A stretch of 64,000 bases of DNA from Papaver somniferum (lineage: Eukaryota > Streptophyta > Magnoliopsida > Ranunculales > Papaveraceae): positions 85,764,149 to 85,828,148 of the forward strand of contig NC_039361.1 in assembly GCF_003573695.1 (NCBI RefSeq), in the 5' to 3' direction. The notes beneath the pieces are model-generated. The model made no database searches. It saw nothing but the letters and a program-made list of their open reading frames with translations, and was not told where the DNA came from. How positions within the stretch are numbered: the stretch's first letter is position 1; every line of letters begins with the position of its first letter. Both the position numbers and the translations under genes were made by a program. Shown piece by piece: positions 10,659 to 22,200 of this stretch.

Positions 10659-12919
10659 TGAAAAAGCGGGGGTCTAACAACACATCCCAATATTTCGCTT
10701 AGTAATCTCTATGGAAAAACTCGAATATACTTTTAAGAGAATCAAAAAGACTCAATCAATTAAAAGTATATCAACGAGTTTATATCTCTCTCTTAATTTA
10801 ATATTACTCAAGCAGGAACTGCGAGTTCTAATCAAATACAAGGAATAACTTGGATGGCACCAAAGACCAATATCCAAGGATCAATCAATGAAAATCAACA
10901 ACCAAAGGTTGGATTACTCTAATTGATGATCTAACGCACAACCTGTATTATTTCAATTATAAAGATAAAACAATATAATGCGGAAATTGAAATAACACAG
11001 ACACCAGAGTTTTTGTTAACGAGGAAACCGCAAATGCATAAAAAACCCGGGACCTAGTCCAGATTGAACACACACTTTATTAAACCGATACAAACACTAG
11101 CCTACTCCAAGCTAACTTCGGAGTGGACTATAGTTGAACCCCAAACAGTCTCCCACTGATCCAAGGTACAGTTGTACTCCCTACGCCTCTGATCCCAGCA
11201 AGATACTGCGCACTTGATTCCCTTAGCTGATCTCACCCACAACCAAGAGTTGCTACGACCAAAAGTCGAAGATTTGACAATAAACAAATCTGTCTCACAC
11301 AGACAAGTTTATCAAAGGATCAATCTGTCTCCCACAGATAAACCCTAAAAGGTTTTGTTCCATCTTTTGATAATAATCAAGGTGAACAGGAACCAATTGA
11401 TAATCCGGTCTTATATTCCCGAAGAACAGCCTAGAGTTATCAATCACCTCACAACAATCTTAATCGTATGGTAGCGAAACAAGATGTTGCGCAATCACAA
11501 ACAATGAGACGAAGATGTTTGTGATTATTTTTTATATCTTGCCTATCGGAGATATCAATCTCAAGCCAATCAATTTAGTATGCAAACTAGTATCACACGT
11601 GAGGTGTGGGGATTAGTTTTGCACAAACACTAGAGTTCCTCTTATATAGTCTTTCAAATCAGGGTTTGCAATTAAGTTACCATGGTAACAAAGCAATCAA
11701 TATCCACCGTTAGATGAAAACCTAATTTAGATTCAAGCTAATATTTCTCAACCGTTAGATCGAAAACTTAGCTTGTTACGCACACTTGACAATGCACGCT
11801 TATAGGTTTGTTAACCGTACCCAAACGTATGCACTTGTTGGTTCAACAATAGATAACCAAAAGGTTAGCCATATGAGCATTCCATATTAACCACGTTCTT
11901 CTTCACCATAACTAGTTCAAATGATTTCAAATGAACTAGTTAGAGAGTTATTCAATTGCAAGGAAATCTCATGTACTACACAAGATACAATTGAAGCAAA
12001 GATGATTTGATTCACTTGAATCGGTTCATGAACTTTTATATCCATGGTTTGCAAATTGCATTCCTTAGTCTTTTTAAGTTTAAGTTCAGAAATCATCTTC
12101 AGATATATAACCTTCTCAAGTTTGCAGACTAGGTTCGCGGACTTAAGTTACCGGGCAGAGTTTACAAACTCCAGCAGAAATTCTCGGGTATGAGAACTTC
12201 GCCAGTTCGCAGACTTAGTTTCACGCAAGTAGTTTGTCAACTCCAGCAGAATTCTCGGGTTTGAGAACTTCGACAGTTTGCGGACTTGGTTCTCTTGATC
12301 AACAAAGTTCGCAAACTTTGGTTCAACGAATAGGACTTATACATAAATGTGTTTCCACAACAATGATTATGTCCACCATTGGTTATGTAATCCAAACTCT
12401 CATTTCAATCATTGAAACATTCGTAGAGGACGTTATACAGTTGTTACACCATTTATCGGCAAAGATATTTTCAAGATGGTTGAAACATATCATGACTTTC
12501 GTCACATGGTAAAGATAAACTTGGTTAAATAAAAAAGCTTACTAACTCATATTTCGAGATATATATAGGCGAGTTATACTCGGCTCGAAATACCAAATGT
12601 GTATAATCAAAGTCTATATATATAGCATACGACTTCTTTTCTCAAAGAGTAGGAGATAGAGTAGATATACTTTTGAGTGATAGATAAGTTCAAGTCTTCA
12701 CATACCTTTTTGTCGACAAGTTCCACCGGTTCCTTGAGTAGTTCTTCTACTTGTATGATGAATCGCCATGAATTCCTTGAGCTCAAGTACACTTTCTATC
12801 CAAGTCCGAGACTTAGGTATAATAGACTAGAAATCAAGACTCATAGTTTTCATCACTAACATTGGCAAACATGCTTGAGATAGCAACGCATGCGAGTTCG
12901 ACCAAGCAATGCTCTAACA
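10659..12919 (-). repeat. Complete inverted LTR (LTR C), 3' LTR of a minus-strand copia copy
   Basis: On the minus strand it starts TGTTAGAGCATTGCTTGG at 12919 and ends CCCCCGCTTTTTCA at 10659, a length of 2261 bp. The terminal dinucleotides are TG and CA. The polypurine tract lies outside its start at 12920-12931, which makes it a 3' LTR. A TATA-like box is at 11641-11648 (CTTATATA on the plus strand). Its end abuts the truncated LTR B. Confidence 0.88.
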
Positions 12920-12931
12920 ATCTCCCCCTTT
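12920..12931 (-). other. Polypurine tract of the minus-strand copy
   Basis: The plus strand reads ATCTCCCCCTTT, so the minus strand reads AAAGGGGGAGAT, directly before the LTR C start. Confidence 0.8.
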
Positions 12932-14560
12932 ATCAATTTTAGTGACAAAACTATCAATACATATGGAATACAAAAAAGATAAAGAAATTTTAGTAGCTCC
13001 TATTCCACATGTCTAATCTTCAACATTCCTCGAAATCTTCGTCACTTCCAAGTACTCCAATGATCCCAAAGGTTGTAAGTTTAGCATCACCGCTGTTGAA
13101 GATCCGTAGCTATAACAATGAGAAAGCATCGGTCTCGATCATTGTTATACAGTGTCATAGTATTATTACACAGAGTCAAAGTTCAATTATATCACAACTT
13201 CAACAATAATATTATGGTGATATGTATCACTCCCCCTTAGTCAATACTCCATCTCACATGGAAACCACTCCCCCTTACACAATGATCCGAAAACCATATG
13301 TATTTGTAGTGTGAACTACATATTAATTCTCCCCCTTTTGTCAATAAAATTGGCAAAGGTACAAGAATGGGATCATAATGAAATTTCCGAGAGAGACATT
13401 TCATGACAAAAGAAAAAAAATACATACCAACTAATTTAGATGCAATCATAAAGCCGAAGTTAAATGAATTCATCAAGGAGTTTAAAGATACAAGATAACC
13501 CCTCTAAAATTCCACAGCCGCACACCCCTCAAGATATGACCATTAAGCACATGTTCAAAAGAACTCTCCCCCATTTGATGCCATTCCCGAAGGAACAACA
13601 GGAGCGACCTTAATTCGAAAGAAAATAAGGATTTTTTATTGGACACCAAAAACCATAAGAATGATTTTCTATATCCAAAAGCTCAATCAAATTAATCACA
13701 AGTAAACCTATGACTAATTTAATCGGAATACGCAATCAAATTAACCACAAAAAGTGATCAATTCAATTGATTATACTCAACATAACAGAAGTTATGGAGA
13801 CAGGAAAGTACTCAACTAGATTAATTACAAGTGAACCCATAATTAATCTAATTGGAATGCACAACCAAAATAATCATAAAAGTAATCAATTTAATTGTCA
13901 TTTGTTTTGCTCGACATAAGAAAACTTACGGAGCAATAACTAAATAACCAAACAAGATGATTAATTTAGTTCAATATGCTCGACATAACATATCTCACAG
14001 AACAACAACTAAGCTAAAAAATCAACTTGGTTGTATAGTGCTCAACATAAGATACATCACGGAGCCTCACAGTAATACATAAAATATGGATCAGGGATGA
14101 TCAATACTGCATACTACACAGGGATTCATTCTATTTTCCACCACTATTTGCATAACGATATTAATAGACATAATCCTTGAAAATAAAAGATTTTAACCTA
14201 TCTTCCATCAAATATTTGACAATATAGGCTTAACTTTTGTATTTGTCAAAAGTCCATTCATTCTTTTATCAATATGTGAATACCGATCACGAACGACTTT
14301 ACTTTTGACAAAATATAGGACAAACATAGTTCACGGACGTAAACACCAAATATCCCATAACAAATTGCAATATAACAAATCATAAAGATTAATACTGCAA
14401 AAACATCATCCTCCAACCAGTTTTAGAATTTAAACAAATAAACCTAAAAAAAACAAGAAGATGAAAAATAATAGTTACGTGTAGTCACAATCATTGCTAT
14501 TCCAAGCACTAGTAATTCTTCCAACTAAACCAAAAAGAAGACATACTAGGCAACATGAAG
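12932..14560 (-). repeat. 3' non-coding multi-PPT region (copy 3, inverted)
   Basis: The reverse complement matches 1280-2697 and 7690-9060. CTCCCCCTT tracts at about 13229-13238, 13267-13276, 13327-13338 and 13566-13574 are the inverted AAGGGGGAG series. The right end (about 14460-14560) matches the segment just after the small ORF in the plus-strand copies. Confidence 0.7.
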
Positions 14561-14629
14561 CTTTCCCAAGGCCTCTTCAGAGAATTCCTTCTCATTGTTG
14601 AAAAAACCATCGATAATGGGATCATCCAA

Positions 14630-14833
14630 TTACTCCAACTCTTTGGAAATAATTGTCAACTTACTAAGTTCTCTTTCCAGTTTACGTACGGTGTTCGTTG
14701 TTAGAGACAACATCCGTTCATAGTGAATTATCTCTTCCAAAGACGAAGCGATTTGGGATTTTAAACTGTTTCTTTTGCTGATGAATTCTTTTACCAGGTT
14801 CCTGAAGTTAACATCACTTTGATAAAAGGACAA
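14630..14833 (-). pseudogene. Small coiled-coil accessory ORF, minus-strand copy
   Basis: A 67-codon frame with a strong heptad pattern (NSLKSQIASSLEEIIHYERM, then VRKLERELSKLTII). It lies directly before the multi-PPT region, as at 822-1257 and 7351-7630. The Cys/His-containing upstream half seen in the other copies is not clear here, and the region to 15193 is broken by stops. Assignment rests on position and coiled-coil character. Confidence 0.45.
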
Positions 14834-15193
14834 GAACCAGTTTGGGAAAGACCTTTACCGTTAATTGCAGCCTTCACTTTCTTCACCCTTGTGGAGGAAA
14901 TTCATGTACACCGACGTACGTTAGCTGCTTCAACTGCATCCCTGCTTGTGCTGCCTCTAGTTACAGGACCCATGAAACAGTATTCCTTTGGGGAATAACA
15001 CAACGTTTACGAACGACTAAAATCCTAGACAACAATACTTTTGTAGTTTTAAAGATTCATCATTTATATAGTTTTAAACAAAACTTTTTAACCAAGAAAA
15101 TACTACTTGAGCCAAAAAGACGCAAAATCCCATTTTCTCAAGTTAAAAATGAGGATGCGAACGTCTATGGAGTTTGATAAATACGTTGTGAGA
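14834..15193. other. Unassigned internal segment
   Basis: Likely the decayed upstream part of the small ORF region of the minus-strand copia copy. It is cut at 15193 by the 400 bp LTR. A 111-codon plus-strand frame (14842-15177) covers it but has no recognised domain and is probably chance. Confidence 0.35.
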
Positions 15194-15593
15194 TGTTAAT
15201 AGGGTAAAAGTGGGAAGGAGAAGCAAGTCCAAGCCACAACAAGCCTATCCCCTTGGAGGTAAAGAGAGAGAATAGATCAACCAAGAATGTATTTATAAAT
15301 ATCATTTCTTTCGTTTTATAATAATCTTCCCTCCTCCTATTATGAAGAAGCACTCATAAGATCAATATATTACAAAACTACCATTTCCTTTCCTTTAAGT
15401 TATTAGTAAACCTTAAGAGGATTTCCTTCTTCCTCGGATTAAGGCCCAACTAAACCAACATGCTCTCTTATGGGCTAGAGCTATCCCAACCTTGTGGGTT
15501 AGGTTTAGTCCCCAGGTCTCTCTATCCTAAAAGGAATCTTTAATAGCTTAAGGGGACTCCTTTTCTAAGGATAATTATTTTCATGTATCAACA
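15194..15593. repeat. 400 bp LTR, left copy
   Basis: It starts TGTTAATAGGGT and ends CATGTATCAACA. Exactly 400 bp, and aligned along its length with 23783-24182. The right copy has matching inverted ends, TGTTGATA and TATCAACA, and here the fifth base has mutated. On the minus strand the sequence just before the LTR reads GTCAGGGGACTAA, a weak polypurine tract, which suggests this is the 3' LTR of a minus-strand element. No matching target duplication is visible around the LTR or around the pair. Confidence 0.8.
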
Positions 15594-15602
15594 TTAGTCC
15601 CC

Positions 15603-15638
15603 TGACTGTTGACTGGTCGTAGGCCAGGTCAACAGTCA
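15603..15638. other. Hairpin beside the 400 bp LTR
   Basis: The arms TGACTGTTGACTGG and CCAGGTCAACAGTCA pair over about 14 bp, with one unpaired base and a 7-base loop. The hairpin lies about 10 bp from the LTR boundary and overlaps the place expected for the priming or packaging region. Purpose unknown. Confidence 0.6.
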
Positions 15639-15766
15639 CATGTTGATCTGTCAATTAGCGGATGCAGCTGATGGAATTTTCAGACGAACACATCTGCACA
15701 TGTTGAACCCTCACGTATTCTCCCCCATCCTCATATGATGGTTGGTTTATCTGTCCTCAGGCGGAT

Positions 15767-16291
15767 GTGTCCCCGGTAACCGCCTTAGAGGAGGTATCTC
15801 TCCTAGCAGCTCACATGGAAACTATGTTTTTCCGACAATCGCACTTTTCTCGTCCGCCGAATCTCTACCCGCTTGGGAATCTTGGGTGGATTACATATAA
15901 TCCAACCCCGATCATGAGGGAAATGATCTGTTATTGGTGCATACATGACGCCATAGCATCCTCTCGGTATAGAGCTGTCCACTGAGATCATGACAATTTG
16001 GTGCATTTATTTGCTCGTTGGATGATTGATCCTTACATGTTTTATTTGCTTGGGGGGGAGGCGACTTCAGTGCTGGAAGACGTGGTCGCGCTTAATGGTT
16101 TTCCCATTCATGGAAACACATGCTATTTTGAGTCTTATATCTTCAAATATTTGAATAAGAGTGATAAGGATCTTCGAGATCGTTTGGTTTTATCCAAGGA
16201 TAAGTCGATAAACTTCCAACTTTTAGACGAAGTTAAAGTTGAGGCTTCGGAGGAAAGGGAGGATAAGGAGGATCTAAGAGCTTCTTCCTGA
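15767..16291 (+). pseudogene. Plant mobile domain (PMD) protein fragment
   Basis: A single frame from 15767 to 16291, interrupted by one in-frame TGA at 15983-15985. After the stop comes a conserved-looking block, FYLLGGEATSVLEDVVALNG followed by FPIHG. This fits the PMD (PF10536, aminotransferase-like) signature of a hydrophobic strand, GE-x-T, LEDV and a G-(F/L)-P-x-x-G turn. The acidic tail (EASEERED) and a shifted frame reading ELLPDDEPHQKV suggest the coding region once went on past 16291. PMD proteins occur in host genes (MAIN/MAIL family) and widely inside plant transposons. The 400 bp LTR just upstream favours a transposon-borne copy here. It lies antisense to the proposed minus-strand element. 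Confidence 0.7.
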
Positions 16292-17100
16292 TGACGAACC
16301 TCATCAGAAGGTTATTAGACTTTGCCTACCTTTTACGGATCAAAGAAGATGAGGCGTCCTTCCGCGCTGAAGCAGTTGGCATCCTCTATGCAAGTTGGTA
16401 ATATACGATGAATAGTTTATATCCACCATTCTGAGTCCCCAGGACTATCATGCAGATCAATGTTTGTCGTGTTCCAATAATAATCCAATAAGGTTATTGT
16501 AAGTCATTAATGGGTTTCTCATTTGTATCATAATAGGCGCAAGGTATTATTAGCATAATATGTGATAAAGGTGCGGGCGATAGAGAAGGTATTGACATTT
16601 TATAATACAGTCCCCGAGTGCCACAACAAACAGATTCTGAATCATATATGGTGGGTAAATTATGCTTTACGCACTTGCATATGTAGCTATTCCAAATGAG
16701 ATGCAAGTATATAAGAGTCACGATGTATGAAAAGACGGCTTACAGATAGTGGTTTTAGTTACAACATCTAAGTGGTTACATATCGATCGGATAACTTAAG
16801 CGGATATATATTCTTACAGAGAATAGGTGCGCGTAAATGTAAGTGCTTCATTGTTTCATGAAAATGGTAAGTTGTTCATTTAGTAGGAATGTTTGTGATT
16901 AGTTATCTCTCACATGACTAATAGACTTGTAAATCATTGTATATATCGACTCCTACTCTTTAGGATATGCTAAGGCGGATGAATCCTCTCTTTGGGTAAG
17001 TGTTGAAGTTTCATTAGTTCGTCGCTTTCACGCTCTTTCTCTCTTTTGAAAACTGTAGGGTGGATGAATGCTCAGTATGAGAGTTTTATTTAAGTGTTCA
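16292..17100 (+). other. Unassigned, possibly intron of the PMD gene
   Basis: AT-rich apart from a short coding-like stretch at 16345-16395 that ends at a possible donor (CAAGTTGGTAATA). No domain or repeat is recognised up to the minisatellite. Confidence 0.3.
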
Positions 17101-17395
17101 AGTGGAATGGCGGATGACTGCAGCCTGCGAGCCTCCTATAATACATGTTCAAGTGAAGGGCGGATGAGTGCAATCTACGCGCCTCCTAGAATAAGTGTGC
17201 GAGTGAAGGGCGGATGAGTGCAACCTACGCGCCTCCTATAATAAGTGTTCAAGTGAATGGAGGATGACCGCAACCTACGCGCCTCTTAAGCATATGATTC
17301 TGAAATTTTATTTAAGTATTCAAGTGGAAGGCAGATGAGTGCAGCCTGCGCGCCTCCTAGAATAAGTGTGCAAGTGAAGGGCTTCTTGAAGCAAT
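17101..17395 (+). repeat. 50 bp minisatellite
   Basis: Units begin at 17111, 17161, 17211 and 17261 with an exact 50 bp spacing. A further unit starts at about 17334, after a ~23 bp spacer insertion. The core is GCGGATGAGTGCAACCTACG followed by CGCCTCCTA. GC content is clearly higher than in the surroundings. Confidence 0.85.
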
Positions 17396-17454
17396 TATGT
17401 CTAGATGTATCCGCTTCGTAGGAATTTGAGGATTCAGTCTAAACAGGAAAAGTA

Positions 17455-17667
17455 TTGTATTTGCAGGGTATGAATCTGTGTGCGGATGTTTTAGGCGCTC
17501 AACATGCTCTCTTATCAAGCGAGAGAAATGACATTTGCGCGCAGATGTTGAAATTATTTATCAACGATCTAGATGAGATAGACTGTTATAAGCGTGAACT
17601 AGCATATGTGTATGTACATTTAAGTTTCGCTTTAGTTTCTGTTGGCGGCCGTCGTGGCCTTATCTAA
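17455..17667 (+). pseudogene. Helical exon-like fragment, possibly PMD-protein C-terminal part
   Basis: A possible splice acceptor TATTTGCAG precedes the frame GMNLCADVLGAQHALLSSER. A helical, charged segment follows (ICAQMLKLFINDLDEIDCYK), ending near 17620. Its position on the same strand as the PMD fragment fits a downstream coiled-coil exon, but no domain is recognised. The minisatellite would then lie in the intron. Confidence 0.3.
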
Positions 17668-18277
17668 ACACATATGATGTATTTTGAAGTTGTCAAAGGC
17701 GCATTGAGGGCCCTGCGCTCAATGTACTTTGAAATGTGTTAAATGGAAAGTAACATTACATGCTCCGCCCTCCTTAATCATATCTGCATTTAAATGAGGC
17801 AGACGAGTACTTGGTGTTATACTTATGTGCACGAGTCTGTGTAATCACTTGGTTAGATAGTACGCGGAATTATTAAACGCGCCTAAATAGGTGATGTTGG
17901 CGGACGAGTGTATGGTATTTGACTTGCTCGCCTCCCGTGCAAGGATTCAAGGAGTGATGATAGATTTATGATGGTAAGTCCCCTCATACCTTTTTATTTC
18001 TTTCTTTCACATTATTTTTCTCTTTAAATGCGATTGAGACGTGGTAGATAACCATGAACATGAATTAGCGTTTGCGTCTTTGGAATCGAGTATGACACGC
18101 CCTATTTTATTTTTTTTAGTCAGCGCCACTATGATTTTCAACTATTAAGGGAGCCTATGCAATTATCCATTTGAGGTTTTCGTTTGTCACATAGTTAACA
18201 AAGCCACGCATGCACCTTTTTTTATAGCCTTACTCATGACCGGATTGTGTCATCGCTCAGCGTCGGTACGACTTAAA
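17668..18277. other. No gene seen
   Basis: Scattered short GC-richer motifs (GCGGACGAG, CGCGCCT) echo the 50 bp minisatellite core, so this may be decayed repeat DNA. No reading frame is recognised. Confidence 0.4.
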
Positions 18278-18720
18278 TCATGGCACATTCGAGCTATCTA
18301 TCTATTTTTAGTATTTCATTTCTCATGGCACATTCGAGCTATCTATCTATTTTTAGTATTTCATTTCTCATGGTACATTCGGAGCCACTCTTTTTTATTT
18401 CCCATGGCGCATTCAGGGCCGCCTTTTTCATTTCTCATCACTCAGCCATACTCGTGGCTATTTTCAGTTCATGGTGCATTCAAGGCCATCATTCAAGAGC
18501 CATCTTATCTCATTGTTCGGCTATTTTCATTTTATCGGTCATACCCGCAGCCTAGTCATACTCGGGGCTTTATTCATTTATCATACTCGGGGATTGATCG
18601 GGGATTTCATTCAATTTAGCCATACTCGGAGCTTTTATTCGTTCCGGCCATACTCGAGGCTTTTATATAATCTAGTCATACTCAGGGTTTTTATTCATTT
18701 TATGGGCTGTACTCATAGCC
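18278..18720 (+). repeat. 45 bp tandem repeat grading into a CATACTCGG-type repeat
   Basis: TCATGGCACATTCGAGC repeats at 18278 and 18323 with a 45 bp period, and a diverged third unit starts at 18368. From about 18530 to 18720 the pattern changes to repeated CATACTCGGGGCTTTTATTC units of irregular length. Long frames crossing this area are by-products of the repeat. Confidence 0.75.
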
Positions 18721-18728
18721 TTTTCCGG

Positions 18729-19250
18729 AGCCTAGCCCTTTCTTGGACTATTGGTGCGCTTCAGGTAAAGCCACGCACGGATCCTAGCCCTTTCTTGGAG
18801 TATTAGTGTGCTTCAGGTAAAGCCAAGCACGGAGCCTAGCCCTTTCTTGGACTATTAGTGCGCTTCAATTAAAGCCATACACGGAGCCTAGCCCTTTCTT
18901 GGACTATTGGTGCGCTTCAGGTAAAGCCACGCACGGAGCCTAGCTCTTTCTTGGACTATTGGTGCGCTTCAGGTAAAGCCACGCACGGAGCCTAGCCCTT
19001 TCTTGGGCTATTGGTGCGCTTCAGTTAAAGCCACGCACGGATCCTAACCCTTTCTTGGACTATTAGTGCGCTTCAGTTAAAGCCACGCACGGAGCCTAGC
19101 CCTTTCTTGGACTATTAGTGCGCTTCAGTTAAAGCCACGCACAGAGCCTAGCCCTTTCTTGGACTATTAGTGCGCTTCAATTAAATCCGCGCACGGAGCC
19201 TAGTCCTTTCTTGGACTATTAGTGCACTTCATTGGCCATGCAAGGAGCCT
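18729..19250 (+). repeat. 52 bp minisatellite, about ten units
   Basis: CCTAGCCCTTTCTTGG recurs at 18731, 18783, 18835, 18887, 18939, 18991, 19043, 19095, 19147 and 19199, always 52 bp apart. Each unit also holds GTGCGCTTCAGGTAAAGCC and ACGCACGGAG. Units differ by only a few bases, so the expansion is fairly recent. CATACTCGGAGCT follows the array, as it precedes it. Confidence 0.92.
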
Positions 19251-22200
19251 AGCCATACTCGGAGCTATTTTTCATTTCATGGGATGTACTCGTAGCCTTT
19301 TTCATTTCTCACAGTGCATTCGAGGCCACCTTTTCTCATTTCTCATTACTCAACTGTAATCATGACTATTCACAATTCATGGTATTATCATATTCAAATT
19401 TCTAAAGTTCAATACAAGATGGTGCGGAAACTCTATGTATATTTAGTGAAATTAGTAAGATGGCATGCGATTGGATGACATATGCACGTTTCATGGAGCT
19501 CGACATATCAATACACAAGTAAGTGCTAATTTATGCATTATCTGCTAAATACGTGGGATGATGCGTATATGACAATGGCAAGATCAATCACATCTTTCAT
19601 TCTAGGAAAAATATAAACATGAAATTCGGTGAGCATGCTGATATATAACCTGCGAAAACATTTGATGTTGCTGAGCGGTGCAGATATTTCCGGGGAAAAT
19701 CTAAAGTTTTTCATTTAATCTAGATAGTGCAGTGTTACAATGTAACTGATTTCAGTGTATTAAATAAATCATCACAACATGCACAATAAAATGGTTTTGA
19801 CTAAGTTGGAATCCAATGGAAAAGTAGTCATGGTCTGTATGAGTTGCGAAAGCATAAACAATTAATTGTCAAACATAAGGATTACGATAATTCGTTCATC
19901 CCTTGGCATGTTCAAATAAAATAAAGTAATGGAAGAGTCTTAGTCCAAGGGTGTAGCAGACGTTAATGGCTGCACAAGACTCGAGGTACAAATGAATTCA
20001 TATATCATACATTTGAAGGCTAGCTTATATCTCTGCCCTAGCATACTGGTTAGCTAAGTGGATTCAAAATTATATAAACGCAGATCATGCAGAAAAAAAT
20101 GCTAACTAGATATAACTTTATTGACATCTAACAATGAGCTTGAGCCTAAAACAGCCTTGGCAATTTCGATAACTAAACGCAGTAGGCATATGGTTAAATA
20201 TGGCATAAGTTAAATTACTCATTATGTGATCCAAATTAAACTGTCCATTCATAAAGGGTGTCATCACATAAATATTCTGCCACAGATTTGCCATGCATTC
20301 TAAGAAGTTTATCAAAAATGCACAGATATGAAGGATGTAAATCTAACTACAATAGGTTCGGTCAGGCTCATATGCATAAGTCGTGTGATTAAGTTTTTAA
20401 TCCGAGAATAACCAAAAAATTTCAGATGAGCGTCCAGTAAAAATCAAGCAAAGGTAGTGGGCACTTATCTTTGTAGAGTGCTGGTAAAAAGCTTTCTTCT
20501 TCTCGGAGCAGGGGTACTTGTGCTTTGTTTTTAGTTTTCTTCTCTAGGAGCCAGACTGGTGGTATCATAGATGTGAGAAGCACTGACGGTGTCGCCGCTA
20601 GCTGAGCTGGTCACAGCTAAGGATGAAGGATGCGGGTGTGTTATCAACAGAAGAAGAATGGTACTTAGTGGTGCTGATGAGGTCAGGTTGTGTAAACTTA
20701 TTAGATGAAGCTCTGAAGGAGCCTCGTGAGATCACTTTACACTAATCAGCTACTTTTCTTTTCATTTCTTGCAGCTTGAGGACTGCAACTTCAAAGCAGT
20801 AGCGCGCAGAAGATGCCTCCTTTCATTAGTAAGCGCCTTCATCACTTACTTTGGAACTGCTATTCCTTTCAAACGAGACGTTTCATGTGCTTCAGCTCGT
20901 GTTCAAATAGAAACTAGTCATGAACTTGTTGCGGCAGCTCCAATGATTATGTATTCAAAGATTTCTCGACGTACTTCATCCTTTTTTTTCCATCATCAGT
21001 TGAAGTAAAGCGCGAAAAAAAACTTGTCAAACTGACTCTATAAAATCACAACTGTTGCATTACGTTTCAAAATTTTATATTTAAAAATTCATCTAGGTTC
21101 TTCCCTTTTGCAGCCAGCAAACGTATTGAAGAATCTTTTGATTCAGAATATTCAATCCATATTGTTTTGAGAAAGAATTCACAAGGATAAGTTAGGTAAT
21201 GGTGAGTATAAAATCTGTTGTCCACAGCCTGGTCGGGTGTCTCTCGGTATCAGGTCAATTGCATCGTAAAAATATGTACAAGATATAGACTCAAGATTAG
21301 CATTCACGAGTGCAGAAAATCATAAACCAACTAGTATGTTTTATTCACCAATATCAGCCACATATCACCATGCTCTTGACAGAAGCGGGACGTGCAAGCT
21401 CTACAGATACTGACACGTGAACTTTCTTTATACTAAAAGAAGCACTAGATCAGGTTCAACAGTTTAATGCTCACAGAATTAAAAGATCTCATTCAACATC
21501 AAAGTTTAAAGTAAAGCTATCACTGAATATTTGCAAGATATAACCGGAAAAGTCTAAAAGACAGATAATACTTATCCTTGCTAATCAACCATATATGCAT
21601 GAGATTCATTATATCGAGCTAGACATGAATCAACATCCGCTCACAACATCTGTAGTTCAAGGCTTACTGCAGCTGGAGTTACCAGAATGCTAATGCTTTA
21701 CCAGAGCTATGATGAAGGTTTTTAAACATGTGTGGATATTAAATAAGCTCGGATGAAATCCTTCCAAGCTCAACTGCAACTTTGTGATGTAATATAAAAG
21801 AAAATGTAACAAAGGGAAGTGAGAGCTTAGCCTTGTAGGAATTTGCCAGTATTTTGCGGAGAGTTCTTGTCCAGTAGCTGGTAGTCCAAAGAAAGAAAGA
21901 GCAGTAGGCTCCTAGCGGCAACAATAGTCAATGCTTAACAATCAGCTCGTAGCCATGCTGGGAAAGCATCCTCACTGATCTCTACCATCAGCAGCCATAA
22001 TTTAGGCCTTCGTCATTTTTAATACATCATCACATCATCAACAATCTTCACAGAACGTAGCATCAACTTATCTTGTTGGGAAATGCGGATATCATGGACC
22101 AAAACTCGACCCAAAAACTTTACAGACTCTAGATGCTTCTCTTGTTCCTTCATATACGTCTGGCACCTCTCTTATCCTTCGTTAACTATTTTTAGTGTGC

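Noticed and set aside
14842..15177. 111-codon Cys-rich plus-strand frame
   Set aside because: No domain. It lies opposite the decayed small-ORF region of a minus-strand copia copy and ends at an LTR boundary.
17101..17395. Possible CRISPR-like array
   Set aside because: Direct 50 bp tandem units without spacers, in a plant retroelement context. A minisatellite, not CRISPR.
18236..18619. 127-codon frame plus overlapping 91- and 111-codon frames
   Set aside because: They cross 45 bp and CATACTCGG-type tandem repeats. The period explains the lack of stops, and the peptide only mirrors the repeat.
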